The notes under the pieces are model-generated. The model saw nothing but the letters and a program-made list of their open reading frames with translations, had not been told where the DNA came from and did no database searches. Position numbers and translations under genes: made by a program. From NCBI GenBank assembly GCA_002405435.1, contig DHLU01000041.1, forward strand, positions 21,393 to 41,117: a DNA stretch of 19,725 nucleotides, in the 5' to 3' direction. The DNA comes from Flavobacteriales bacterium UBA4660 (GTDB taxonomy: Bacteria > Bacteroidota > Bacteroidia > Flavobacteriales_D > Sanyastnellaceae). This document shows, piece after piece, positions 1-6,986 of this stretch (positions are counted from its first letter, which is position 1; each line of letters begins with the position of its first letter).

Positions 1-27
1 TAGCATGGGGGTGCGTATCTAGTCTGC

Positions 28-864
28 TCAGGCCGAAAAAATCGCCCGGTCCATCACATAGGTTTCCACCGGATTCAGGCAAAGTACCGGAATCTGGGTC
101 TCGTTGGTGATGACCTGCTGCTCGTAACTCTGGTTGAAAAGGCTCATGAAACTATTGTCGTAGAAATTCATGATGCAGATGAGGTCGGCGTCTACAGAGG
201 CTGCGTACTTAAGCAAGGCCTTCACGAATCCATCGCTTTTGCTTTCTGTAATCTCTACCTCATAGGGAACGCCGCGGTCTTCGAAATAGGACTTGGCGTA
301 ATTGATGTTTCGGTTGAGCTGGTTTTTCAGGAACTCATCGGTTTCACCGGGAGATACAATATAGGCCTTCGACTTGAAATAGCGCGCCATGTCGGCTACG
401 AGCGAGAGTTTTTGTTTTGTTTCCTTGTGCAGGTCGAGCGGTACGACAAGTTTCTGATAACCTGCCGGACGGATTTCCCGCTCCTGGCTGATAATGAAGG
501 GAACGGTACTTTCTGTAACAATCTTCAGGGCCCTGCTGCCGGTGATAAACTGCATGCCGCGCAGGCCATGGGTGCCCATGATAATGAGGCTTGCGTCAAT
601 CTCCGTGGCGACCTTGTCAATGTCCTCGAAAATGCTGCCGATCCGAACGATGGGAACAATCTCAATACCCGACTCCTGGGCAATGCGGCTGCGGAGTGTC
701 TCGAGTTTCAGCCGGGCCTCGGAAATCTGCTTTTTGCTTTCAATAACGTGCACCAGGTGTATTTCTGCACCGATGGCGCGCGCCACCACGATGGCGTGCT
801 GGAGGGCGGTGTCGCCTACCTTGGTAAAATCAGTAGGCACAAGAATGCGTTTGTACTGCGTCAT
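28..864 (-). CDS. Universal stress protein, tandem UspA domains (278 aa)
   Basis: This is a cytoplasmic protein with two UspA folds, roughly residues 1-126 and 137-265. The first domain opens with the usual strand RILVPTDF, including Asp12 where UspA proteins contact ATP, and carries the nucleotide-binding loop IMGTHGLRGMQFITGSRA at residues 95-112. Spacing between the second glycine (G100) and G109-S110 is eight residues, one fewer than the textbook G-2x-G-9x-G(S/T). The second domain keeps the fold-like pattern (KLVVPLDL near 138; DADLICIMNF near 225) but lacks the glycine loop, so it probably does not bind nucleotide. Members of this family help cells survive stress or growth arrest; the exact target is unknown. 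It lies downstream of a histidine kinase on the same strand, 104 bases away, with its own promoter-like sequence directly before the ATG. There is no Shine-Dalgarno sequence. Confidence 0.93.
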   Translation of the reverse strand: MTQYKRILVPTDFTKVGDTALQHAIVVARAIGAEIHLVHVIESKKQISEARLKLETLRSRIAQESGIEIVPIVRIGSIFEDIDKVATEIDASLIIMGTHGLRGMQFITGSRALKIVTESTVPFIISQEREIRPAGYQKLVVPLDLHKETKQKLSLVADMARYFKSKAYIVSPGETDEFLKNQLNRNINYAKSYFEDRGVPYEVEITESKSDGFVKALLKYAASVDADLICIMNFYDNSFMSLFNQSYEQQVITNETQIPVLCLNPVETYVMDRAIFSA

Positions 865-868
865 AGAG

Positions 869-899
869 CAAAGGAAAATTTAAATGTCAGCATGCAAAA
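869..899 (-). promoter_or_regulatory. Candidate Bacteroidota promoter of the universal stress protein gene
   Basis: Read on the minus strand, TTTTG (895-899) and TTCCTTTG (869-876) are separated by 18 bases. They resemble the Bacteroidota -33 TTTG and -7 TAnnTTTG elements, with one mismatch in the -7. The -7 ends only four bases before the ATG, so transcription would start at or inside the start codon. Confidence 0.45.
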
Positions 900-968
900 C
901 TAATCCAGAGTCAGCCCGGAATGCGCAGGCATCGTTTTGACATGCCTCAACCGCCTGGCTGACAATGC

Positions 969-2468
969 TCAGGCTGCGCGAAGTTCTATGCGGAAGGTGG
1001 TGCCTTTTCCTGGTTCGCTGCGGCGAATAAAGATGTGACCCTCGTGGTATTGGTCAATGATGCGACGGGCCAGCGAGAGCCCGAGGCCCCAGCCCCGCCT
1101 TTTGGTAGTAAAACCGGGTTTGAAAACCGTTTTCCACTGGTTTTTGGGCACGCCCTTGCCGCTGTCGGAGATTTCGAGCACGGCCTTTCCGGCCTCTTCA
1201 AACACCGTGGCGGTCAGTTGGCCGCTGCCCTCCATGGCGTCAACCGCGTTGCGCACGAGGTTTTCAAGTACCCAGCCAAAAAGCGGACGGTTGAGCCAGG
1301 CCGATAACCCCGGGTCTTTTGGGTCGAGCCGGAACTCCACGCTGCGGCTCATACGCGGCCGTAAATAGTCAAAAGCCTGTTGCACAACATCAGAGAGATT
1401 TTCTTCCTGCAGCTCAGGCACGCTGCCGATTTTGGAAAACCTTTCTGTGATGGTATTCAGCCGCTCAATGTCTTTGTTAAGCTCGGTAAGCACATTTTTA
1501 TCGGCCAGTTGCGTCTCAAGCAGGCTCGACCAGGCCATCAGGGAGCTCAGCGGCGTGCCGAGCTGGTGTGCCGTTTCCTTGGCCATGCCAACCCATACCT
1601 GGTTTTGCTCGGCTTTTCGGAAGGTGGAGAAAATAAGGTAGCTCACAAGCAGAAATACCCCCACCAGAATTAGCTGAAAAACAGGAAATAGTTTCAGTTG
1701 CTTGAGCACGCGGGAATCTTCATAGAAAATATAGTTGCGCCCTTGTCCTGGCAGCTCAATTTCTATAGGCGGATTTTCGCGCCGCATTTGTTCGAGTTTG
1801 TGCGACAGTTGTGTGGGCGTAGCCAGTTCGAGCGAGTCTATGTTGCCCGCCCGGAGTAGGCGTTGCTGGGAGGCGTCGGTGAGCAGCACCGGTGCTGAGG
1901 CGCTGTTCATCACCGTCTCGCTCAGGAAGGTGTTGATCAGGGTGTCGAGGTTTGACTGTAACTCGGCAAAGAGGTAGCTGTCGTTGTAATAGACCTTGTG
2001 GCCAACCTCGGGAAAAACGATAGGCGGATACCGATCCCTGAGCACCGTATACAGGCTGTCTATGTACGTGGTATCGGTTTCTTTGCCTTCCGGCAGGTTT
2101 GCACTGCCCACCAGCGCGTTGCGGTCGTCATAGATCAGTATCGGAATGGTGGTATTGCTCCAGATAAAATCGGTGATAAAGGTTAGGTCGCTCTGGTCGC
2201 TGGGGTCTGTCAGTATGCCGTAACCCTTGGCCAGAAGGTTGGCCCGTTTGCGCTCCTCAGACCGCAACTGTTCAAACAGCCTTTCGGTGAATCTTACCAG
2301 ATCGGCCCGCTGACGGATGGCCTCACTCCACAGCTGAACTTTTTTGTGTTCTTCATCACGGATCCTGTCGGCAATGTAATTGCTGTACCACAGGGTAGCA
2401 CCCACGATGCACATGGCCAGCAGAAACAAAAAAATCTTCCAGCGCTGCTTATTACTGTAGAGGTTCAT
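969..2468 (-). CDS. Membrane sensor histidine kinase (499 aa)
   Basis: This is an inner-membrane sensor kinase. A short basic N-terminus leads into a membrane segment at about residues 11-30. A region of about 225 residues, probably periplasmic and partly helical, follows before a second membrane segment at about 261-282. The HisKA helix holds the phospho-acceptor His301 in KETAHQLGTPLSSL, the HQLGTPL variant of the H box. The ATPase domain shows the N box (LENLVRNAVDAM, Asn407), the G1 box DSGKG at 435-439 and the G2 box GWGLGLS at 459-465, so it should be catalytically competent. I see no HAMP, PAS or receiver domain. No response regulator is encoded within the window, so the partner and signal are unknown. 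The universal stress protein gene follows on the same strand. The start is the first ATG of the frame and directly precedes the membrane anchor. Confidence 0.93.
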   Translation of the reverse strand: MNLYSNKQRWKIFLFLLAMCIVGATLWYSNYIADRIRDEEHKKVQLWSEAIRQRADLVRFTERLFEQLRSEERKRANLLAKGYGILTDPSDQSDLTFITDFIWSNTTIPILIYDDRNALVGSANLPEGKETDTTYIDSLYTVLRDRYPPIVFPEVGHKVYYNDSYLFAELQSNLDTLINTFLSETVMNSASAPVLLTDASQQRLLRAGNIDSLELATPTQLSHKLEQMRRENPPIEIELPGQGRNYIFYEDSRVLKQLKLFPVFQLILVGVFLLVSYLIFSTFRKAEQNQVWVGMAKETAHQLGTPLSSLMAWSSLLETQLADKNVLTELNKDIERLNTITERFSKIGSVPELQEENLSDVVQQAFDYLRPRMSRSVEFRLDPKDPGLSAWLNRPLFGWVLENLVRNAVDAMEGSGQLTATVFEEAGKAVLEISDSGKGVPKNQWKTVFKPGFTTKRRGWGLGLSLARRIIDQYHEGHIFIRRSEPGKGTTFRIELRAA

Positions 2469-2479
2469 CTTGCAAGCCG

Positions 2480-2487
2480 GAAAGATA
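2480..2487 (-). promoter_or_regulatory. Possible -7 element upstream of the histidine kinase
   Basis: On the minus strand TATCTTTC lies 11 bases before the ATG and differs from TAnnTTTG at the last base. No convincing -33 TTTG is visible. It sits in the 139-base divergent gap between the kinase and the coiled-coil gene, which otherwise shows nothing I can name. Confidence 0.22.
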
Positions 2488-2607
2488 AGCCCGCCCTGCA
2501 GTTATGATGAAACGGGGGCTGAAAACTCGCCTCCTGGCGCGCGCCGTGCATGCGCTGAATCATGATAACTTGCGCACCGGGAAGAATAACCTTTAAATCC
2601 CGGAATC

Positions 2608-3483
2608 ATGAGTAACAAAGTATACATAGGCATCATCATCGTGATGCTGGGTGTCATTGGCTTTCTCGCCTATAAAATGAACACCCTGGAAAAAGAAAAA
2701 GTATATATTTACAAGGAGTATGAGAGTCTCGACATCGAGCGCCAGGGCCTTGCCATGGAGCTGGAGGAACTTAAGCTGAGCTACGACACCCTTTCCACCG
2801 ACAATGAAGCCATGAAGGCGGAGATTGAAGGTCAGCAAAAGGAAATCGAAAAACTGCTTACCAAGGTGAAAAACGGCAACTATGAAGTCAGCAAGCTGAA
2901 AAAGGAGGCCGAGACCCTCAGAACCATCATGAAAGGGTATATCCACCAGATTGACTCCCTCAACCAGCTCAACGAGCAGTTGACCTTTGAGCGGGATGCT
3001 GAGCGCAACAGGGCCAATGAGGCTACGGCGACAGTAAAACAACAAGAGGCAGACATCAAGGTGTTGGACGAGGCGGTGAAAACCTCTCAGATTCTGCAGG
3101 CCAGTTCATTCAGCAATACAGGCATCCAGCTGCGCAGCAACGGCAAGCAGGATGACACTGACCGGGCAGCGCGCAGCGAAATGATTAAGTCGTGCTTTAC
3201 TGTGCGCAAAAACCTGAATGCGCGCAATGGGGTGCGGAACATTTATTTGGCCGTAACGGGCCCTGATGGAGTCCTGCTGCCCAACAAGGAGGGTAACGCG
3301 GTCATTAAGGTCAATGGCAGTGAGCAGCCTTTCAGCGTGTCAAGGGAAATTGATTACCAGCGTGAAGACCTCGATGTCTGTGTATACTACTCGGCCCAGC
3401 AGACCCTGACCAAGGGGAATTACAAAATCTCAGTGTACGAGGGCGGACACCTCATTGGCCAGAGCGACTTGGTGTTGAGGTAG
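2608..3483 (+). CDS. Membrane-anchored coiled-coil protein of unknown function (291 aa)
   Basis: I do not recognise a characterised function. An N-terminal hydrophobic segment (about residues 5-22) acts as an uncleaved anchor, with no signal-peptidase site after it. Residues about 25-155 are a long, charged, heptad-rich helix consistent with a parallel coiled coil. A linker around 165-190 leads to a compact beta-rich C-terminal domain (about 190-291) with motifs such as IYLAVTGPDG and NYKISVYEGG, reminiscent of an Ig-like or macroglobulin-like fold. The layout suggests a periplasm-facing or cytoplasm-facing dimer holding a binding domain away from the membrane; the topology is inferred. Automatic annotations of such proteins as SMC-like or ParA-like would rest on the coiled coil alone; no Walker motif is present. 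Its last 32 bases overlap the convergent barrel-like gene. Confidence 0.85.
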   Translation: MSNKVYIGIIIVMLGVIGFLAYKMNTLEKEKVYIYKEYESLDIERQGLAMELEELKLSYDTLSTDNEAMKAEIEGQQKEIEKLLTKVKNGNYEVSKLKKEAETLRTIMKGYIHQIDSLNQLNEQLTFERDAERNRANEATATVKQQEADIKVLDEAVKTSQILQASSFSNTGIQLRSNGKQDDTDRAARSEMIKSCFTVRKNLNARNGVRNIYLAVTGPDGVLLPNKEGNAVIKVNGSEQPFSVSREIDYQREDLDVCVYYSAQQTLTKGNYKISVYEGGHLIGQSDLVLR

Positions 3484-4348
3484 GCGGCGCATCTGCGCGC
3501 TTGCTGAGCGGAACATAGAAGCCAAAGGCAAAGCTGCGCTCGAAAAACGAGATGTTTTGACGGCCGCGCGCGTTGGTGTTTTCCTGTAGCATGATGTCTC
3601 CCAGGTGGGTCCATCCGGATTGGGCATGGCCCTGAAGAAATACCGCACCGAAACACTCCAAGCGGATACCGGCACCCAGGCTGAGTCCGTAACCGGCCAC
3701 GTGCGGCCGGTTGCGGAAATGTGTGCCGAAGAAGGTGAAGTCTGTCCAGGGCAACATGAGGCCGACCGAAGCGACCCCGTTAAGGGCCAGTTCGAAGTTC
3801 CCGTTTAGGCTGGACCACACGGGCGCACGACGCTCCAGCGCCAGGCGTATAAAGTTGAGTCCGTCGCTGTGGTGAAAGTCCATGAACCCGCGGTTGTAGA
3901 GCACATAGTCATGGTTGAACGTGCCGGTATAGTCAGGGTAGTCATAAACCTCCGGGTCGATGAAGCCCGATACCTGAACCAGCTGCGTGGTAATTAGGCG
4001 GTATTTCATGTGGTCCCAGCCGGCCGAAATGGCCCAGTTTGACTTGAAATAATAACCGATGCGCAGATTGAACTGGGGTATGGTGAGCCGGGTAGGACTG
4101 AGGTAAACCGACGGATTCCAGGGCTCGGGCATATCAACAGCCTTGGCATCGTGCAGGGTGAAATCAAACCCCGGTCCCTGCAGGTGAAGATTGCTGGTGT
4201 TGTAGTATGCGCGGTTGTATCCCCAGGTGAAATACAATGCCTTTTCCCAATCGCGGCCCCGGTGTGCCGCGTTGACCTGGGCCCGCAAAGGAGGCATTAA
4301 CAACATGAAAACAACCAAGAAAATAGTCCCCCGCATCGGTGTAGCCAT
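3452..4348 (-). CDS. Orphan outer-membrane beta-barrel-like protein (298 aa)
   Basis: The function is not recognised. The N-terminus is a signal peptide: Met-Arg, the hydrophobic stretch TIFLVVFMLLM, and a probable cleavage after LRAQ. The mature part is rich in alternating aromatic/hydrophobic strands with glycines, such as NLRIGYYFKSNWAISAGWDH, YGLSLGAGIRL and the final FAFGFYVPL. This is typical of a Bacteroidota outer-membrane barrel of about ten to twelve strands. A proline/serine tail of about 14 residues follows the last strand, and most of it is encoded in the overlap with the convergent coiled-coil gene. The open frame extends to a TTG at 4384, but that would enter the divergent yraN gene and put non-signal residues first. 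The ATG at 4348 is preferred because a promoter-like element abuts it; an ATG at 4336 is also possible. A lipid- or small-molecule-linked role would be speculation. Confidence 0.8.
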   Translation of the reverse strand: MATPMRGTIFLVVFMLLMPPLRAQVNAAHRGRDWEKALYFTWGYNRAYYNTSNLHLQGPGFDFTLHDAKAVDMPEPWNPSVYLSPTRLTIPQFNLRIGYYFKSNWAISAGWDHMKYRLITTQLVQVSGFIDPEVYDYPDYTGTFNHDYVLYNRGFMDFHHSDGLNFIRLALERRAPVWSSLNGNFELALNGVASVGLMLPWTDFTFFGTHFRNRPHVAGYGLSLGAGIRLECFGAVFLQGHAQSGWTHLGDIMLQENTNARGRQNISFFERSFAFGFYVPLSKRADAPPTSTPSRSGQ

Positions 4349-4351
4349 GTG

Positions 4352-4385
4352 CGAAAGTACCGGATTATTGCCCCATGGCAACAAG
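4352..4385 (-). promoter_or_regulatory. Candidate promoter of the barrel-like gene, overlapping the start of yraN
   Basis: On the minus strand CTTGTTG (4379-4385) and TACTTTCG (4352-4359) are separated by 19 bases, fitting the Bacteroidota -33/-7 layout with one mismatch in the -7 (TTCG for TTTG). The -7 ends three bases before the ATG at 4348. The -33 part lies inside the first codons of the divergent yraN gene. Confidence 0.45.
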
Positions 4386-4755
4386 GAAAGACGGTCAGAG
4401 CACTGCAGAGAAGGGAAGGCTGGGGGAAGAAATCGCCTTGCGTCACCTGGGAGAAAAGGGATACCACATCGTCACCACACGGTTCAGGTTTCTCGGGGCC
4501 GAAATCGATATCATCGCAGAAACACCGACCCACCTGGTGTTTGTGGAGGTTAAGCTGCGCTTTACCGACACACACGGCGATCCGTGGGAGGCGGTGAACC
4601 TGGCGAAGCGGAAACGAATTGTGCTGGCGGCCGACGGCTACATCCGGGCTACCGGCGCCGCCAAAGAACCCCGGTTTGATATTGTCTCAGTGGTGTGCAA
4701 CCGCGGCAAAACAGAGGTAACACACCTTGAGGAGGCATTTTGGCCTTTGGGCTGA
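4375..4755 (+). CDS. yraN: YraN/UPF0102 family nuclease-like protein (126 aa)
   Basis: This is a small cytoplasmic protein of the UPF0102 family, which has a restriction-endonuclease-like fold; the cellular role is not established. The family signature is complete. GRLGEEIALRHL lies near residue 14, followed by FRFLGAEIDIIAE, which carries the acidic Glu-x-Asp pair. LVFVEVKLR around residue 60 gives the Glu-x-Lys typical of PD-(D/E)xK nucleases. RIVLAADGYI and RFDIVSVV near the C-terminus also match the family. The length is normal. The ATG at 4375 lies only 26 bases from the divergent start of the barrel-like gene, with ATTG four bases before the ATG and no Shine-Dalgarno. The pseudouridine synthase gene follows 61 bases downstream on the same strand. 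Confidence 0.92.
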   Translation: MATRKDGQSTAEKGRLGEEIALRHLGEKGYHIVTTRFRFLGAEIDIIAETPTHLVFVEVKLRFTDTHGDPWEAVNLAKRKRIVLAADGYIRATGAAKEPRFDIVSVVCNRGKTEVTHLEEAFWPLG

Positions 4756-4772
4756 CTTAGGTTCTACCTTTG
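4738..4772 (+). promoter_or_regulatory. Candidate promoter of the pseudouridine synthase gene
   Basis: TTTTG (4738-4742) and a perfect TAnnTTTG match, TACCTTTG (4765-4772), are 22 bases apart. That is within the 17-23 range quoted for Bacteroidota promoters. The -33 part lies in the last codons of yraN, so the downstream genes can be transcribed independently of it. Confidence 0.5.
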
Positions 4773-4816
4773 CCCCACCGGTTTCGCCGGGCAATAGCTT
4801 CAAAACAACACCGGAC

Positions 4817-5677
4817 ATGGCCTCTTCCACCAAGCGCGACCCATCATCACGCAACCAGCAAAAAAAGAAAACAACGTCACGCAGTGCGACAGGCAACAAA
4901 AAGCTCAACAAAGCCTTTGTTCCGAAAGCCAGGCCTGCGCGCGCGCAATCGGCTGGCGATGGTCTGATTCGCCTCAACCGCTACTTGTCCAATGCAGGGG
5001 TGGCCTCAAGGCGCGAGGCCGACAAACTGATCGAGATGGGCCTGGTGAAGGTCAACGGCAACGTGGTTACCGGATTGGGTACTAAGGTCAACCCCAAAAC
5101 AGACACGGTGGTATTTGACGACGTATCGCTCAAGCCGGAAAAAATGCAGTATGTGCTGCTTAACAAGCCCAAAGACTACATCACCACCATGGAAGATGAG
5201 CTCGGGCGCAAGACAGTCATGTCGCTCGTGCAGTCTGCATGCAAGGAGAGAATTTACCCCGTAGGGCGGCTCGACCGCAATACCACGGGCCTGCTGCTGT
5301 TTACCAATGACGGAGAGTTGGCCAAAAGGCTCACACACCCGCGCTACGCCTTCCCGAAGTTGTATCACGTGGAAACCTCCGAGAAAATAAAGCCCGAAGA
5401 CCTCGACAAAATCAGGAAGGGGGTGCAGCTCGAAGATGGCTACATCAAGGCCGATGAAATTGAGTATGTGGGCGAAGGCAGTAACCGGCGGGAAGTCGGA
5501 CTCAGAATTCACTCCGGCCGTAACCGGATCGTCAGAAGGATTTTTGAGCACCTCGGTTACACCATAAAAAAACTCGACCGGGTCATGTTTGCCGGACTGA
5601 CCAAAAAAGACCTGCCCAAGGGGCGTTACCGCCACCTGTCTGAAAACGAGGTCAACTTTTTGCGTATGATCAGATAA
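4817..5677 (+). CDS. rluB: RluB/RsuA-family rRNA pseudouridine synthase (286 aa)
   Basis: This enzyme converts a uridine in ribosomal RNA, most likely 23S in the RluB manner, to pseudouridine. A basic, disordered N-terminal tail of about 45 residues precedes an S4 RNA-binding domain (IRLNRYLSNAGVASRREADK through LVKVNG, about residues 51-110). The catalytic domain carries GRLDRNTTGLLLFTNDG with catalytic Asp153, then KLYHV and the family motif GRNRIVRRIFEHLGY. Lys/Arg-rich tails are common in Bacteroidota members of this family. The frame is open back to a TTG at 4727, but that lies inside yraN. The ATG at 4817 is preferred because a promoter-like TACCTTTG lies between them and the intervening residues look non-protein-like. 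RsuA, RluE or RluF specificity cannot be excluded by eye. The GT2 gene follows 18 bases later. Confidence 0.93.
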   Translation: MASSTKRDPSSRNQQKKKTTSRSATGNKKLNKAFVPKARPARAQSAGDGLIRLNRYLSNAGVASRREADKLIEMGLVKVNGNVVTGLGTKVNPKTDTVVFDDVSLKPEKMQYVLLNKPKDYITTMEDELGRKTVMSLVQSACKERIYPVGRLDRNTTGLLLFTNDGELAKRLTHPRYAFPKLYHVETSEKIKPEDLDKIRKGVQLEDGYIKADEIEYVGEGSNRREVGLRIHSGRNRIVRRIFEHLGYTIKKLDRVMFAGLTKKDLPKGRYRHLSENEVNFLRMIR

Positions 5678-5695
5678 CCCTAAACGATTGCGCCC

Positions 5696-6424
5696 TTGTC
5701 TGACAGCCTGGTAATCATACCCACTTACAACGAGAAAGAAAATGTCGAGCGTATGGTGCGCACGGTGTTTGACCTGCCTCACGCCTTCGATGTACTTATT
5801 GTGGATGACGGCTCACCCGACGGCACAGCGTCGATCGTAAAGCAACTGCAGCAGGAGTTCTCAGGCCGGCTTCATCTGTTGGAGCGAAGCGGAAAACAGG
5901 GCCTCGGAACGGCATATATCGCCGGGTTTCGCTATGCCCTTGACCGGCCTTACCAGTATGTTTTTGAGATGGACTGCGATTTTTCCCATCCCCCCGCCGA
6001 CCTTGTGCGGCTCAGAGAGGCCTGTCTGCCGGGAAAGGCCGATGTCAGTATTGGATCACGGTACTGCCAGGGAGGATCGGTGGAAAACTGGCCCTTTAAG
6101 CGCCTTCTCATGAGCCGCGGCGCTTCTTGGTATGTCAACCTGGTATTGTGGTTGGGCATCAGTGATCCGACCGCGGGATTTATCTGCTACCGCAGTGAAG
6201 TGCTTCGGGCGATGGACCTGTACTCCATCCGCTTTGTCGGCTACGCCTTTCAGATAGAAATGAAGTATACCGCTCACCGGCTGGGATTTCGGCTGGCTGA
6301 GGTGCCCATCCGGTTTACCGACCGGGCGCTGGGAACGTCTAAAATGAGTATGGGTATTTTTAAAGAGGCGTTTTTCGGTGTGCTGACAATGCGATTCCGG
6401 CGCATAAGACGGGCAGTCAAATAA
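5696..6424 (+). CDS. GT2 glycosyltransferase, polyprenol-phosphate mannose synthase-like (242 aa)
   Basis: This is a cytoplasmic family 2 glycosyltransferase resembling DPM1/Ppm1, which moves a mannose (or related sugar) from a GDP-sugar to a polyprenyl phosphate for later use across the membrane. The GT-A core is complete: LVIIPTYNEKENVE at the extreme N-terminus, IVDDGSPDG (Asp37-Asp38), the metal-binding D-x-D at Asp93-Cys-Asp95 in FEMDCDFSHPP, DPTAGF near 157, and the acceptor-side SKMS at 215-218. There is no C-terminal membrane domain, so it is the short soluble type. Translation must begin at or just before TTG 5696: the first core strand starts at residue 5, no ATG is available, and a stop codon lies a few codons upstream. 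Glucose rather than mannose specificity is possible. Confidence 0.9.
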   Translation: MSDSLVIIPTYNEKENVERMVRTVFDLPHAFDVLIVDDGSPDGTASIVKQLQQEFSGRLHLLERSGKQGLGTAYIAGFRYALDRPYQYVFEMDCDFSHPPADLVRLREACLPGKADVSIGSRYCQGGSVENWPFKRLLMSRGASWYVNLVLWLGISDPTAGFICYRSEVLRAMDLYSIRFVGYAFQIEMKYTAHRLGFRLAEVPIRFTDRALGTSKMSMGIFKEAFFGVLTMRFRRIRRAVK

Positions 6425-6590
6425 CCAATGACTGGCGCACCCGTCGGGAATAGTGCACAGGGCCGAGGGAGGCGCCACGGGCCAAACAGCGGCGAGCAGG
6501 GAAAGCCATGTTGCGACTCATCTGCGCAGTGTTTGAACGACCCCGTAAGTGTTGAAGAACCTAAAATGAACAGCACCCGCTGTGCGATCA

Positions 6591-6986
6591 ATGAAGTATG
6601 CCTTGACCCTGATGGCCCTGGTGTTCGCCTGTTTTTCATGTGAAACACCGCGTGCCGAAAAACCAGCCGACCTGTTACCCGAAGAAAAGGTGGTGGCGGT
6701 ATTGACAGAACTCGAACTGCTGGAAGCGGTTTACACCCTGGAGTTTCAAAAGCGCGACACGGCGCGCGCGGTGATGGCTCCTTACTACGACGAGGTATTC
6801 GCCCGTCACGGCGTCAGCCCTGAGCAGTTCACCAGCAGCCTCGCATGGCATGGCCAGGACCCCGAACGCATTCGCAACATTCGCTATAAAGTTTACGATG
6901 AGTTGTCTAAAATGCAGGCGGGCATGAAGGGCGCAAGTCAGCGCGACTCACTGCAGCAATCCGCGGGCGACACGCCGATGAAATAA
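6591..6986 (+). CDS. DUF4296 domain lipoprotein (131 aa)
   Basis: This is a small, probably lipid-anchored protein of unknown function. The N-terminus is a lipoprotein-type signal: MKYALTLMALVFACFSC with Cys17 as the likely lipidated residue. The residues before it (Cys-Phe-Ser) fit the consensus lipobox poorly. The body matches DUF4296 as I remember it: LLPEEKVVAVLTELELLEAVY, a middle helix with YYDEVFARHGVSPEQF, and a C-terminal stretch ending in a polar tail. In Bacteroidota this family is usually found near polyprenol-phosphate mannose synthase and a NAD-dependent epimerase, as here. The frame is open to a GTG at 6582, but the ATG at 6591 gives the cleaner signal. The 166-base gap before the gene shows no clear promoter. 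The last 39 bases overlap the convergent epimerase gene. Confidence 0.82.
   Translation: MKYALTLMALVFACFSCETPRAEKPADLLPEEKVVAVLTELELLEAVYTLEFQKRDTARAVMAPYYDEVFARHGVSPEQFTSSLAWHGQDPERIRNIRYKVYDELSKMQAGMKGASQRDSLQQSAGDTPMK

Noticed and set aside
412..903. 163-codon and overlapping 129-codon plus-strand frames
   Set aside because: Both are antisense to the universal stress protein gene and have no motif.
4727..4816. TTG start giving a 316-residue pseudouridine synthase
   Set aside because: It would begin inside yraN and cross a good promoter candidate; the extra residues do not look like family sequence. ATG 4817 is preferred.
5006..5782. 258-codon open frame on the minus strand
   Set aside because: It is antisense to the pseudouridine synthase and the start of the GT2 gene, both strongly supported by motifs.
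6425..6590. Small gene in the gap before the DUF4296 lipoprotein
   Set aside because: A 71-codon open frame covers it and runs on into the lipoprotein gene in another frame. It shows no domain or protein-like composition, so the gap is left unassigned.
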